Assembly (NCBI GenBank): GCA_015067175.1
Contig: SVMX01000013.1
Coordinates: 1-40,250 of the forward strand
Reading direction: 5' to 3'
From: Oscillospiraceae bacterium
GTDB lineage: Bacteria; Bacillota; Clostridia; Oscillospirales; Ruminococcaceae
Length of the DNA stretch: 40,250 nt
Translations under genes and position numbers: made by a program
The notes under the pieces: generated by a model
Told to the model about the DNA's origin: nothing
What the model saw: only the letters and a program-made list of their open reading frames with translations
Database searches by the model: none
Part shown: in pieces, positions 34,103 to 40,250 of the stretch
Layout of the letters: every line of letters begins with the position of its first letter
Numbering within the stretch: position 1 is the stretch's first letter

Positions 34103-34976
34103 CGGTTTTCCAAAGCAACCGCGTGCCCTCAAAAACGGGAGCTATCTCTCCTCTCCTTTGCAGCCACGCAAGATAAGAGCGCGTCGTAAATCCAACCAGC
34201 GCGTACTGCATAACATACAGGCGTATCTTATATTCCGCAAATATCTTTTCAAGCAGTTCGTCTATGGTAACGCCATCGGCGCAAAAGCGCTTGATATCCT
34301 CGGCTACCTCAAGGGCGTTGATACGGTTGAGCTCGGCAAGCTCCGCAATATTATCAAGCGGCGGTCTGTGTGAGGGTATAAACAGCCTGCCCTCGAGCGT
34401 TTTAAGCTTTTCAAGCGTGTTCAGATGTTCTTTCACGCTGTGCAGAAACGATATCTTGTATTTCGGAAATGTTTCCGCGGCTATCACAGCGTCAGCCACA
34501 AACCACACTCCATCGGGAGTTCCGAATGCAAGCTGCTCAAAGCTGTGTCCGTTTACATAAAGGTGCTTCATTCCATTTGGCAGCACATCGGGAGTAAACG
34601 GCAGACATTCACACGGCGGCGCAAAGGTGAACTTATTATCAAGCTCCTTTGGCGGAAAGCCGCCGTAAAGATAAGTCGCATTGAGATACGAATATGTGCA
34701 TATCGCAGAATCCGCGCCCGGCGCATATATCTTGCAGCCTGTGCGCTCTTTCAGATAAGCGTTCGCATAGGTATGGTCGGCATGGCAGTGCGTGTTCAGC
34801 ACCATTTCAAGCTTCCAGCCGTTGGCGCTTATGTGATCCAGCGCTTTTTGCGCCGCTTCGTTGTCACCACCTGCGTCTATCATGCAGACCTTGTTATCAT
34901 CGTATACATATATTCCTAAATTGGTGGGGCAATCTATATAATAGGTCTGCTCACCAACCTTGTTCAGATCGTACAT
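34089..34976 (-). CDS. MBL-fold metallo-hydrolase
   Basis: The 295-aa protein has a metallo-beta-lactamase fold with the metal motif THCHADHT at about residues 61-68 and later ligands in NGHS and [16 protein letters not shown] and IPSHRPP lie in the C-terminal half. This is the glyoxalase II-like hydrolase class, but the substrate cannot be predicted. The start is ATG after AAAGGGATTTGAA, with a promoter at 35009-35037. It converges on dtd with a 14-base overlap and is probably a single-gene transcript. Confidence 0.92.
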   Translation of the reverse strand: MYDLNKVGEQTYYIDCPTNLGIYVYDDNKVCMIDAGGDNEAAQKALDHISANGWKLEMVLNTHCHADHTYANAYLKERTGCKIYAPGADSAICTYSYLNATYLYGGFPPKELDNKFTFAPPCECLPFTPDVLPNGMKHLYVNGHSFEQLAFGTPDGVWFVADAVIAAETFPKYKISFLHSVKEHLNTLEKLKTLEGRLFIPSHRPPLDNIAELAELNRINALEVAEDIKRFCADGVTIDELLEKIFAEYKIRLYVMQYALVGFTTRSYLAWLQRRGEIAPVFEGTRLLWKTVTPE

Positions 34977-35008
34977 TTCAAATCCCTTTCTTTTCTCACT
35001 ATATGATT

Positions 35009-35037
35009 ATTCTACCACAAAACCGTAAAAAATACAA
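35009..35037 (-). promoter_or_regulatory. Promoter of the MBL-fold hydrolase
   Basis: The minus strand has TTGTAT (35032-35037), 17 bases and TAGAAT (35009-35014), about 32 bases before the start codon. Confidence 0.7.
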
Positions 35038-35046
35038 CCTTGCAGG

Positions 35047-35075
35047 TTGACTTTAACGGATATATGTGGTATAAT
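35047..35075 (+). promoter_or_regulatory. Promoter of the CE2-like esterase
   Basis: TTGACT (35047-35052), 17 bases and TATAAT (35070-35075) lie 52 bases before the start. A perfect 14-bp palindrome, GGCGGATATCCGCC (35092-35105), follows in the leader and could form a small hairpin or a binding site. Confidence 0.85.
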
Positions 35076-35127
35076 TTTTTTGTGATTTTTGGGCGGATAT
35101 CCGCCTGTTATTTTATGGGAGGATAAT

Positions 35128-36336
35128 ATGACTTCTGTCAAAAAAGCATTTTCTGCGGCAGCTATGGCGCTTGTGATGATGATAAGCGGCTGCGCAGGCG
35201 CATCATCAGGCTCGGGAGAGCAAAGCACCGACGAACAAACTTCAAGCATTACAGAGAGTGAGGCAACTATGCAGACTGATATGACATTTACACCCGGCGC
35301 CGATACCGTTAAGCTTATCGGACGTACCGCCGAAAGCGAGGGCGCACTTTGGCTCGCACTTTCCGCAAGCGGCATTGAATTTACATTCACAGGAACTTCC
35401 GCAAGCGTTACTATCGTTGGCGACAACATGACCGCAAACGGCAAGGATAAGCAGGCTCGCTTTGCCGTATACATAGACGGTGAAAAGACGATGGACGAGC
35501 AGGTAACGTCCGCCGAACAGACCTATGATATCTATTCCTCTGATGAGGCAAAAAGCACAACGGTTAAAATCCTGAAGCTGTCTGAAGCTGCCGAGTCGAC
35601 TATGGGAATAAAGAGCATAACCGTTGACGGCACAGACGTTAAGCCCACCGCCGAAAAGGAGCTGAAGATCGAATTTATCGGCGACTCCATCACCTGCGGC
35701 TACGGAGTTGACGACGAGGTAAAGGAGCACCACTTCTCCACCTCCACCGAAGACGCAACAAAGGCTTATGCTTACAAAGCCGCTCAGCTTCTTGATGCTG
35801 ACTACAGCCTTGTTTCCTACAGCGGTCACGGCATCATCTCGGGCTACACCAATAATGATCAAAAGGTCGCAACACAGCTTGTGCCTCCCGTTTATGAGCA
35901 GTTTGCAAAAAGCTTCGGCTACTATAACAACATCTTCAACGTTTCTCAGGTCGAATGGGATTTCAGCAAGTTCCAGCCCGATTTTATTGTAATAAATCTC
36001 GGCACGAATGACGCTTCCTACTGCGGAAACAAAAAAGACCGCATTGAAGAATACACAAAGAGCTATGTGGGATTTCTCAAAAAAGTACGCAAAAACAACC
36101 CCGACGCTCACATAATCTGTGCGCTGGGCGTTATGGGCGACAGCCTGTTCAAGGGCGTCGAGGAGGCTGTTAAGCTTTATTCCGAAGAAACAGGCGATAC
36201 AAAGGTATCCGCTCTGCACCTTACTCCTCAAAACGGCAGCACAGGCTATGCAGCAGACTGGCACCCCACCGAGGCTACACATGATATTTCAGCTTCCGAG
36301 CTTGTTGCTGAAATAAAGAAGCTCATGGCTGAATAA
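35128..36336 (+). CDS. Lipoprotein SGNH esterase, CE2 acetylxylan-esterase type
   Basis: The 402-aa protein has a lipoprotein signal peptide with lipobox ISGC and Cys22, so it should sit on the outer face of the membrane after a Ser/Thr-rich linker. A beta-sandwich domain (about 58-172) precedes an SGNH hydrolase domain with GDSITCGYG (nucleophile Ser187), INLGTNDASY and the catalytic Asp-His pair in ADWHPTEATH near the end. This two-domain order is that of carbohydrate esterase family 2, which removes acetyl groups from xylan and mannan. I chose the ATG after GGGAGGATAAT; a TTG lies 13 codons upstream. It is a single-gene unit with promoter and terminator. Confidence 0.88.
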   Translation: MTSVKKAFSAAAMALVMMISGCAGASSGSGEQSTDEQTSSITESEATMQTDMTFTPGADTVKLIGRTAESEGALWLALSASGIEFTFTGTSASVTIVGDNMTANGKDKQARFAVYIDGEKTMDEQVTSAEQTYDIYSSDEAKSTTVKILKLSEAAESTMGIKSITVDGTDVKPTAEKELKIEFIGDSITCGYGVDDEVKEHHFSTSTEDATKAYAYKAAQLLDADYSLVSYSGHGIISGYTNNDQKVATQLVPPVYEQFAKSFGYYNNIFNVSQVEWDFSKFQPDFIVINLGTNDASYCGNKKDRIEEYTKSYVGFLKKVRKNNPDAHIICALGVMGDSLFKGVEEAVKLYSEETGDTKVSALHLTPQNGSTGYAADWHPTEATHDISASELVAEIKKLMAE

Positions 36337-36350
36337 TTATCGACATATAC

Positions 36351-36390
36351 AAAACGGCTTTTGACCAGCACATCAAAAGCCGTTTTTCTT
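36351..36390 (+). terminator. Terminator of the CE2-like esterase
   Basis: AAAACGGCTTTTGA (36351-36364) and its exact complement (36373-36386) form a 14-bp stem followed by T residues. It lies 14 bases past the stop codon and can work in both directions. Confidence 0.93.
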
Positions 36391-36398
36391 TTGAAAAA

Positions 36399-36422
36399 GT
36401 ATTTAAAATTTTTTTTAAATAC
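36399..36422. promoter_or_regulatory. Upstream palindromic operator of the SdpR-like repressor
   Basis: GTATTTAAA (36399-36407) and TTTAAATAC (36414-36422) are perfect 9-bp arms with a 6-base spacer. It ends three bases before the -35 element of the operon promoter, and its core TATTTAAA-N6-TTTAAATA is shared with the second site. Confidence 0.8.
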
Positions 36423-36425
36423 CTA

Positions 36426-36454
36426 TTGACATTTCAAAAACAATGCGATATAAT
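36426..36454 (+). promoter_or_regulatory. Promoter of the sdpR-sdpI-ABC operon
   Basis: Consensus TTGACA (36426-36431), a 17-base spacer and TATAAT (36449-36454) make an optimal promoter. It is held between two palindromic operators. Confidence 0.93.
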
Positions 36455-36478
36455 CTATTTAAAGAAATTTTTAAATAG
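36455..36478. promoter_or_regulatory. Downstream palindromic operator of the SdpR-like repressor
   Basis: CTATTTAAA (36455-36463) and TTTAAATAG (36470-36478) are perfect 9-bp arms with a 6-base spacer, starting at the base after the -10 element and covering the transcription start. The centre lies 56 bases from that of the upstream site. Confidence 0.85.
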
Positions 36479-36487
36479 ATCGAAAGG

Positions 36488-36772
36488 GTGAGGAAAACGG
36501 GCATATCTGATACATTTAAAATACTCTCCGATCCGCAACGTCGCGAGATACTTGTTATGCTCCGAGTCGGGCGAATGAGCGCAGGTGACATCGCAGAAAA
36601 ACTGAATATAACTCCTGCGGCGCTTTCATATCACTTGAAGCTGCTGAAAAAAGCCGATATGGTGATGGAGTATAAGGAAAAGAATTTTGTTTATTATGAG
36701 CTAAACACCAGCATTTTTGACGAGATGATGATGTGGTTCGGACAGTTTGGAGGCGGCAAAAATGAAAAGTAA
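36488..36772 (+). CDS. ArsR/SdpR-family autorepressor
   Basis: The 94-aa protein is a winged-helix repressor with FKILSDPQRREILVML at the start, SAGDIAEKLNITPAALSYHL as the helix-turn-helix (about residues 30-50), and no metal-binding cysteine pair. This points to the SdpR type, which responds to membrane stress rather than to metals. The GTG start is uncertain because the AAAGG site sits very close to it. The gene overlaps the SdpI-like gene by 11 bases. The palindromes around its promoter are its likely targets. Confidence 0.9.
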   Translation: MRKTGISDTFKILSDPQRREILVMLRVGRMSAGDIAEKLNITPAALSYHLKLLKKADMVMEYKEKNFVYYELNTSIFDEMMMWFGQFGGGKNEK

Positions 36773-37445
36773 GATAATGCTGATAATTGCAGCGGTGTCG
36801 CTTATCGGGGCAGCTGCAACAATGAATTTTCTGCCCGATGAGGTGCCGATAAACTATAATCTTGTGGGCGAAGTCGGCGGACGAGGAAGCAAATTCTGGC
36901 TGTTTTTGTTTCCGCTGATAGCCGTTATAGCCGCGATCATCTGGAGTATTTACAGCAAAGCAAGGCAGAAAAAACTGTCCGTCGCAGACGAAAAAACTGC
37001 AGCGCGCATGAACGCTAACGGCAAGGTTCTGTTTGTAATACTGCTCACCTATGAGGTGTTCGTGCTTGTCGGACAGATAGTTATGACGATACATCTTATC
37101 TCTATGGGCGAGGAAAACGGCGGCGCTATGCCTGCCGAGCTTTCTTCGGTGCTGTGCTGTATGCTTGGTGTGCTTTATGTTATCATAGGCAATATTATCC
37201 CTAAAGCACGGATCGGCGCGATATTGGCTGTGAGAACTCCGTGGAGCATGAAGAATGAAAGGGCATGGCAGTACAGCAACCGTTTCGGCGGTGCGGCGCT
37301 TTTCACCGCAGGAATTCTGATAATTGCAGAATCGCTTATATTCCGAGGAATGACAGTGTTATACATAACGGTCGGTATACTTGCCGCTGTAATACTTGCC
37401 GCTGTAATATACTCATACCACGCATATAAAAAAAGCATCGCCTGA
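36762..37445 (+). CDS. SdpI-family immunity-type membrane protein
   Basis: The 227-aa protein has about six membrane segments. The N-terminal DUF1648 part has FLPDEVPINYNLVGEVG and the C-terminal part has the SdpI hallmark GNIIPKARIGAILAVRTPWS with WQYSNRFGG. In Bacillus subtilis SdpI protects against the cannibalism toxin SDP and sequesters SdpR at the membrane. Here the same regulator-immunity pair is present, so a similar signal path is likely by homology. The ATG at 36762 follows GGAGGCGGCAAAA; a start five codons upstream is less likely. Confidence 0.92.
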   Translation: MKSKIMLIIAAVSLIGAAATMNFLPDEVPINYNLVGEVGGRGSKFWLFLFPLIAVIAAIIWSIYSKARQKKLSVADEKTAARMNANGKVLFVILLTYEVFVLVGQIVMTIHLISMGEENGGAMPAELSSVLCCMLGVLYVIIGNIIPKARIGAILAVRTPWSMKNERAWQYSNRFGGAALFTAGILIIAESLIFRGMTVLYITVGILAAVILAAVIYSYHAYKKSIA

Positions 37446-37475
37446 GTGCGAAATCAATAAAAAAGGAGAACAAAA

Positions 37476-38198
37476 ATGTTAAAGATCAACAACCTCTGCA
37501 AAAAATACAAGGGCAGCGAAAAAGGCGTTCGCGATATAAATATCCACGTTGAAAAGGGCGATATCTACGCGTTTATCGGACATAACGGCGCCGGAAAGAC
37601 CACAACTCTTAAATGCGTTACCGGAATACACGGCTTCGACAGCGGCGAAATACTTGTTGACGGCAAGGACATCTGCAAAGACCCTATTGCCTGCAAGAAA
37701 AGCTTCGCCTATATTCCCGACAACCCCGACCTTTACGAGTATCTTACGGGAATACAGTACCTCAATTTCATCGCAGATGTTTTTGAAGTGCCTGCCGCAA
37801 AGCGAAGCGAGATAATAGAAAAATACGCCGACGCTTTTGAGATAACAGCGTCGCTCGGCGACCTTATCTCAAGCTATTCTCACGGAATGAAGCAGAAGCT
37901 TGCAATAATCTCCGCACTGGTGCACGAGCCTAAGCTGCTTATCCTGGACGAGCCGTTTGTAGGTCTTGACCCCAAGGCAGCGGTAGTTCTCAAAGGTGTT
38001 ATGCGCGATGTCTGCGACAACGGCGGCGCGATATTCTTCTCAACTCATGTGCTTGACGTTGCCGAAAAGCTGTGCAATAAGGTTACAATAATCAAAGGCG
38101 GAAAGATAATCGCAGGCGGTAGTATGAGCGAGCTTACCAAAAACGGTGACTCTCTTGAGGATATTTTTATGGAGGTGCTTGAGGGTGAAACAAATTAA
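37476..38198 (+). CDS. ABC transporter ATP-binding protein
   Basis: The 240-aa protein has Walker A GHNGAGKTTT at about residues 36-45, signature YSHGMKQK, Walker B LLILDEPFVGLD and the switch histidine in FFSTHVLD. It belongs to the type found with two-gene peptide or antibiotic exporters. The ribosome site is AAAGGAG. Its 3' end overlaps the permease gene by 14 bases, so the two make one transporter. Placement after SdpR and SdpI suggests export of, or defence against, a membrane-active peptide. Confidence 0.95.
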   Translation: MLKINNLCKKYKGSEKGVRDINIHVEKGDIYAFIGHNGAGKTTTLKCVTGIHGFDSGEILVDGKDICKDPIACKKSFAYIPDNPDLYEYLTGIQYLNFIADVFEVPAAKRSEIIEKYADAFEITASLGDLISSYSHGMKQKLAIISALVHEPKLLILDEPFVGLDPKAAVVLKGVMRDVCDNGGAIFFSTHVLDVAEKLCNKVTIIKGGKIIAGGSMSELTKNGDSLEDIFMEVLEGETN

Positions 38199-39768
38199 GG
38201 CTCTTGCAAAAGTAGAGCTGTGTAATCTCTACGGACTTAACGTTTTAAAGCACACCAAAGACCCCATCGAGCGCAGAAAAAAGCTTGTGGTATATGGTAT
38301 TATAGCGCTGCTTTTGCTATTCGTTATAGCTTATTCAGGCGCACAGAGCTTTGCACTGATATCACTTGGCGCAGGAAGCGCAGTGCCATCATATCTTATT
38401 GTGATGTCCGGCATTCTGTCACTGATGCTTGCGGTGTTTAAAACAGGCGGCGTATTATTCCGTAAAAACAGCTTTGATATCATCTCCTCGCTTCCGCTGT
38501 CTGACGGTGCAGTGGTGTTCAGCAGATTTTTAAGACTGTACACCGAAAGCCTGATCATATCCTTGCTGATAATGCTCCCCGGACTTGTAGTATATGCGGT
38601 AATGTGCGATACAAACGCTATGTTTTACATAAGTGCGCTGCTCGGAATAATTGCCGCCCCGCTTATTCCCGTTGCAATAGCTACGGCAGTAGGCGCGCTG
38701 ATTACGGGAATAGCTTCCCGCATGAAGCACAAGTCTATCGCAGAAGCGGTGCTGTCTATCATAGTTATTCTTGGAGTTTTCATGCTCTCCTCTTCGCTTT
38801 CCGGCACAGAGAGCGAGATGACCGAAGAAATGATGTTGCAGCTCGTAGGAAGCATTTCTGATATACTCGGAAAGATATATCCCCCTGCTGTGATGTTCGG
38901 AAACTCCGCTGTAAACGGCGATATCATAAGCCTTGCGCTGTTTATCGGAATATCCGCTGCCTCATTTGCTGCAGTAGCGCTGATAGTATCGCTGAACTTC
39001 CGCGGAATCTGCCAAAGACTTCACGGCACATATGCAAAACACAGCTACAAAATGCAGGCGCAGCAGCAGACCTCGCTTACAAAGGCGCTTGTACAGCGTG
39101 AAGCAAAGCGTTATTTCTCCTCGGGCGTGTATGTAACAAACACGATAATCGGACCGATACTTGCAGTTGCAATGTGTGTTGCGCTGATATTCGTTGACGT
39201 GAACACGCTGCTTCCCGAGCTTCCCATTGAGATAAACATAAACGCCGCGCTCCCGTTTGTTTTTTCCGCAGTTCTCTGCATGATGAACCCAAGCGCTTGC
39301 TCTATATCAATGGAAGGCAAGCAATGGTGGATTACGATGAGCCTGCCGCTGTCAGCTAAAAACATCATCAGCGGAAAGCTGCTTTTCAGCCTGTGCCTGC
39401 TTGCTCCGTTTTATGTTGTTTCAGAGATCGTTGTGATGGCGACCCAGAGCTTTGATATCATGGAGCGTATGTGGTTTATCCTTGTTCCTGCAATAACAGC
39501 TGTATTCTCAAGCGTATTCGGAATTTTTGTAAATCTGAAGCTTCCGAAGCTTCAGTGGGAGACCGAAGTCGAGATTGTAAAGCAAAGTGCTTCTTCAATG
39601 ATCGGCGGTCTTGTCGGCGCACTTGCGGTCATAGTGTTTGCTTTGGCAGCGGCTGTTGTGCCGTCACAGTTTTCGCTGGTATTCAATGCTTGCGTATGTG
39701 TTGTTCTTTTTGTGATCACGCTGCTTATGTATCGTAGTTGTCACAAGAAAGATCTGCGCGATATTTAA
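38185..39768 (+). CDS. ABC exporter permease
   Basis: The 527-aa protein is highly hydrophobic with roughly 12 membrane segments, a short charged N-terminus (KHTKDPIERRKK) and a cytoplasmic loop near residues 285-310. It resembles the large putative ABC exporter permeases of clostridia, which pair with a single ATPase. I chose the GTG at 38185 because GGAGGTGCTTGAGG precedes it and the N-terminus then begins KQIKALAKVEL. It is the last gene of the operon, before the IS200 relic. Confidence 0.88.
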   Translation: MKQIKALAKVELCNLYGLNVLKHTKDPIERRKKLVVYGIIALLLLFVIAYSGAQSFALISLGAGSAVPSYLIVMSGILSLMLAVFKTGGVLFRKNSFDIISSLPLSDGAVVFSRFLRLYTESLIISLLIMLPGLVVYAVMCDTNAMFYISALLGIIAAPLIPVAIATAVGALITGIASRMKHKSIAEAVLSIIVILGVFMLSSSLSGTESEMTEEMMLQLVGSISDILGKIYPPAVMFGNSAVNGDIISLALFIGISAASFAAVALIVSLNFRGICQRLHGTYAKHSYKMQAQQQTSLTKALVQREAKRYFSSGVYVTNTIIGPILAVAMCVALIFVDVNTLLPELPIEININAALPFVFSAVLCMMNPSACSISMEGKQWWITMSLPLSAKNIISGKLLFSLCLLAPFYVVSEIVVMATQSFDIMERMWFILVPAITAVFSSVFGIFVNLKLPKLQWETEVEIVKQSASSMIGGLVGALAVIVFALAAAVVPSQFSLVFNACVCVVLFVITLLMYRSCHKKDLRDI

Positions 39769-39817
39769 TCGCTACCAAACAGCATACACGCCACCGAGCC
39801 AAAAATCAAATCAAAAT

Positions 39818-39936
39818 CACTAGTTGAACTGGTGGTTTGCTCTCTCCCTTCAAGGGTGTATTACCAGCTTGTGCCTGAAGGCACACTGAAAGTCTGGCAA
39901 CCGCATCTCATTCACTAGCAGCCGCTCAAGCGGCTG
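39818..39936 (-). repeat. Array of hairpins at the 3' end of the IS200-like element
   Basis: Four stem-loops lie in about 120 bases. 39818-39834 has 7-bp arms (one mismatch) and a TGA loop; 39846-39856 is CCCTT/AAGGG; 39861-39900 has an outer stem TTACCAG/CTGGCAA enclosing a perfect 6-bp stem at 39870-39885; 39919-39936 is CAGCCGC/GCGGCTG. The first would be the right-end hairpin recognised by TnpA in IS200/IS605 elements. The others look like structured RNA. Confidence 0.65.
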
Positions 39937-39942
39937 TTATTT
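39919..39942 (+). terminator. Terminator hairpin between the ABC permease and tnpA relic
   Basis: CAGCCGC and GCGGCTG flank a four-base loop, followed on the plus strand by TTATTTTTT. It could end the SdpR-ABC transcript. It lies just past the tnpA stop on the other strand. Confidence 0.7.
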
Positions 39943-39947
39943 TTTGC

Positions 39948-40123
39948 TTACGTATTCTTGCTACTCGTAAACGGGTCAACATACTCTTTCAGTGTTATTT
40001 GGTCGTTTGCTATGTCTTCTTGTAGCTGATTTCGGATATATTCTTCTATCTTCTGCTTGTTTTTCCCTATCGTGTCCACATAGTACCCCCCTACACCAAA
40101 AGTGCCGATTGCCATATTTGTAT
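39948..40123 (-). pseudogene. tnpA: 3' part of an IS200/IS605-family tnpA, cut by IS30
   Basis: The last 58 or so codons of a TnpA (Y1 transposase) remain. They read GTFGVGGYYVDTIGKN, then EEYIRNQLQEDIANDQ and EYVDPFTS, the typical C-terminus of this family, and end at TAA (39950-39948). The 5' part, with the HUH motif, is missing because the IS30 terminal sequence begins at about 40124. The reading frame is otherwise intact. The gene is therefore inactive in this copy. Confidence 0.88.
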
Positions 40124-40250
40124 TGATAGATTGTCAAGTCAAGTGCAACAAAATTAAAGAAAAAATTTATGAATTACCTCGGCAGGTGAGAGATAACCCA
40201 AGCGCTTTCTGGGTCTATTGTTAATAAGGTCAACAACCTCTGCAAGCATC
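40124..40250 (-). mobile_element. 3' end of an IS30-family insertion sequence (right copy)
   Basis: This is the exact reverse complement of bases 1-126 plus one extra base at the window edge. It carries the same 31 transposase codons (40154-40249), ending at TAA, and the same terminal sequence. It is inserted in the IS200-type tnpA. Confidence 0.85.

Noticed and set aside
35242..36282. Minus-strand frame of 346 codons
   Set aside because: It is antisense to the CE2-like esterase with its intact Ser-Asp-His motifs. Its cysteine- and valine-rich sequence is typical of a reverse-frame artefact.
36488..36772. Metal-sensing ArsR repressor
   Set aside because: The protein has no cysteine pair or other metal site, and it is followed directly by an SdpI-type gene, which favours the SdpR type.
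1..40250. The window as a circular element such as a plasmid or phage
   Set aside because: The end sequences are inverted, not direct, so they cannot close a circle. The gene content is chromosomal.

Overview
The window reads as chromosomal DNA of a gut-type clostridial Firmicute, most like Ruminococcus or another Oscillospiraceae. The reasons are strong GGAGG ribosome sites before nearly every gene, an Asp23-nusB-xseAB-ispA-dxs-tlyA-nadK-argR-recN run typical of Firmicutes, a giant 2-hydroxyacyl-CoA dehydratase activase, SdpR/SdpI genes and a CE2-type esterase. This placement is inferred from gene content; no rRNA or tRNA gene was seen. Both ends stop inside the same sequence, the 3' end of an IS30-type transposase, in opposite orientations, so the window looks like a whole draft contig bounded by a collapsed insertion sequence.

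Layout. 1-726: IS30 end and gene-free, hairpin-containing DNA. 727-4976 (minus strand): the tail-fibre and lysis end of a prophage without any head, packaging, integrase or replication genes. It holds a broken small tail gene, a tail-fibre protein, a seven-repeat kelch-like fibre, a 116-aa protein, XkdX, a 28-aa membrane peptide, an XhlA-like protein, a holin and an amidase with a SPOR domain. 4988-5506: a degenerate reading frame. 5507-15222 (minus): one 12-gene housekeeping operon from the asp23-like gene to recN, covering transcription, DNA repair, isoprenoid precursors, NADP supply and arginine regulation, with a promoter at its head and a perfect-palindrome terminator at its end. 15267-17660: pcrA helicase. 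17703-23067 (minus): activase plus SPFH protein, with a REP-like hairpin behind them. 23118-27372 (minus): MarR regulator and a heterodimeric ABC exporter, translationally coupled.

Transcription diverges at about 27.4 kb. On the plus strand follow yifB/comM, then a zinc-ribbon membrane protein, a double-TPM-domain surface protein and a 673-aa protein I do not recognise, then dtd. A convergent metallo-hydrolase has its terminator inside dtd. A lipoprotein esterase (CE2-like) follows. Last is an autoregulated SdpR-SdpI-ABC operon whose promoter sits between two 24-bp palindromes. The right edge holds the 3' end of an IS200/IS605 tnpA with a series of hairpins, interrupted by the second IS30 copy.

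The most notable items are the intrinsic terminator encoded inside an opposing gene, the isolated fibre-lysis cassette with a kelch propeller, the SdpR operators, the structured 3' end of the IS200 relic, and the unrecognised 673-aa protein beside the TPM gene.
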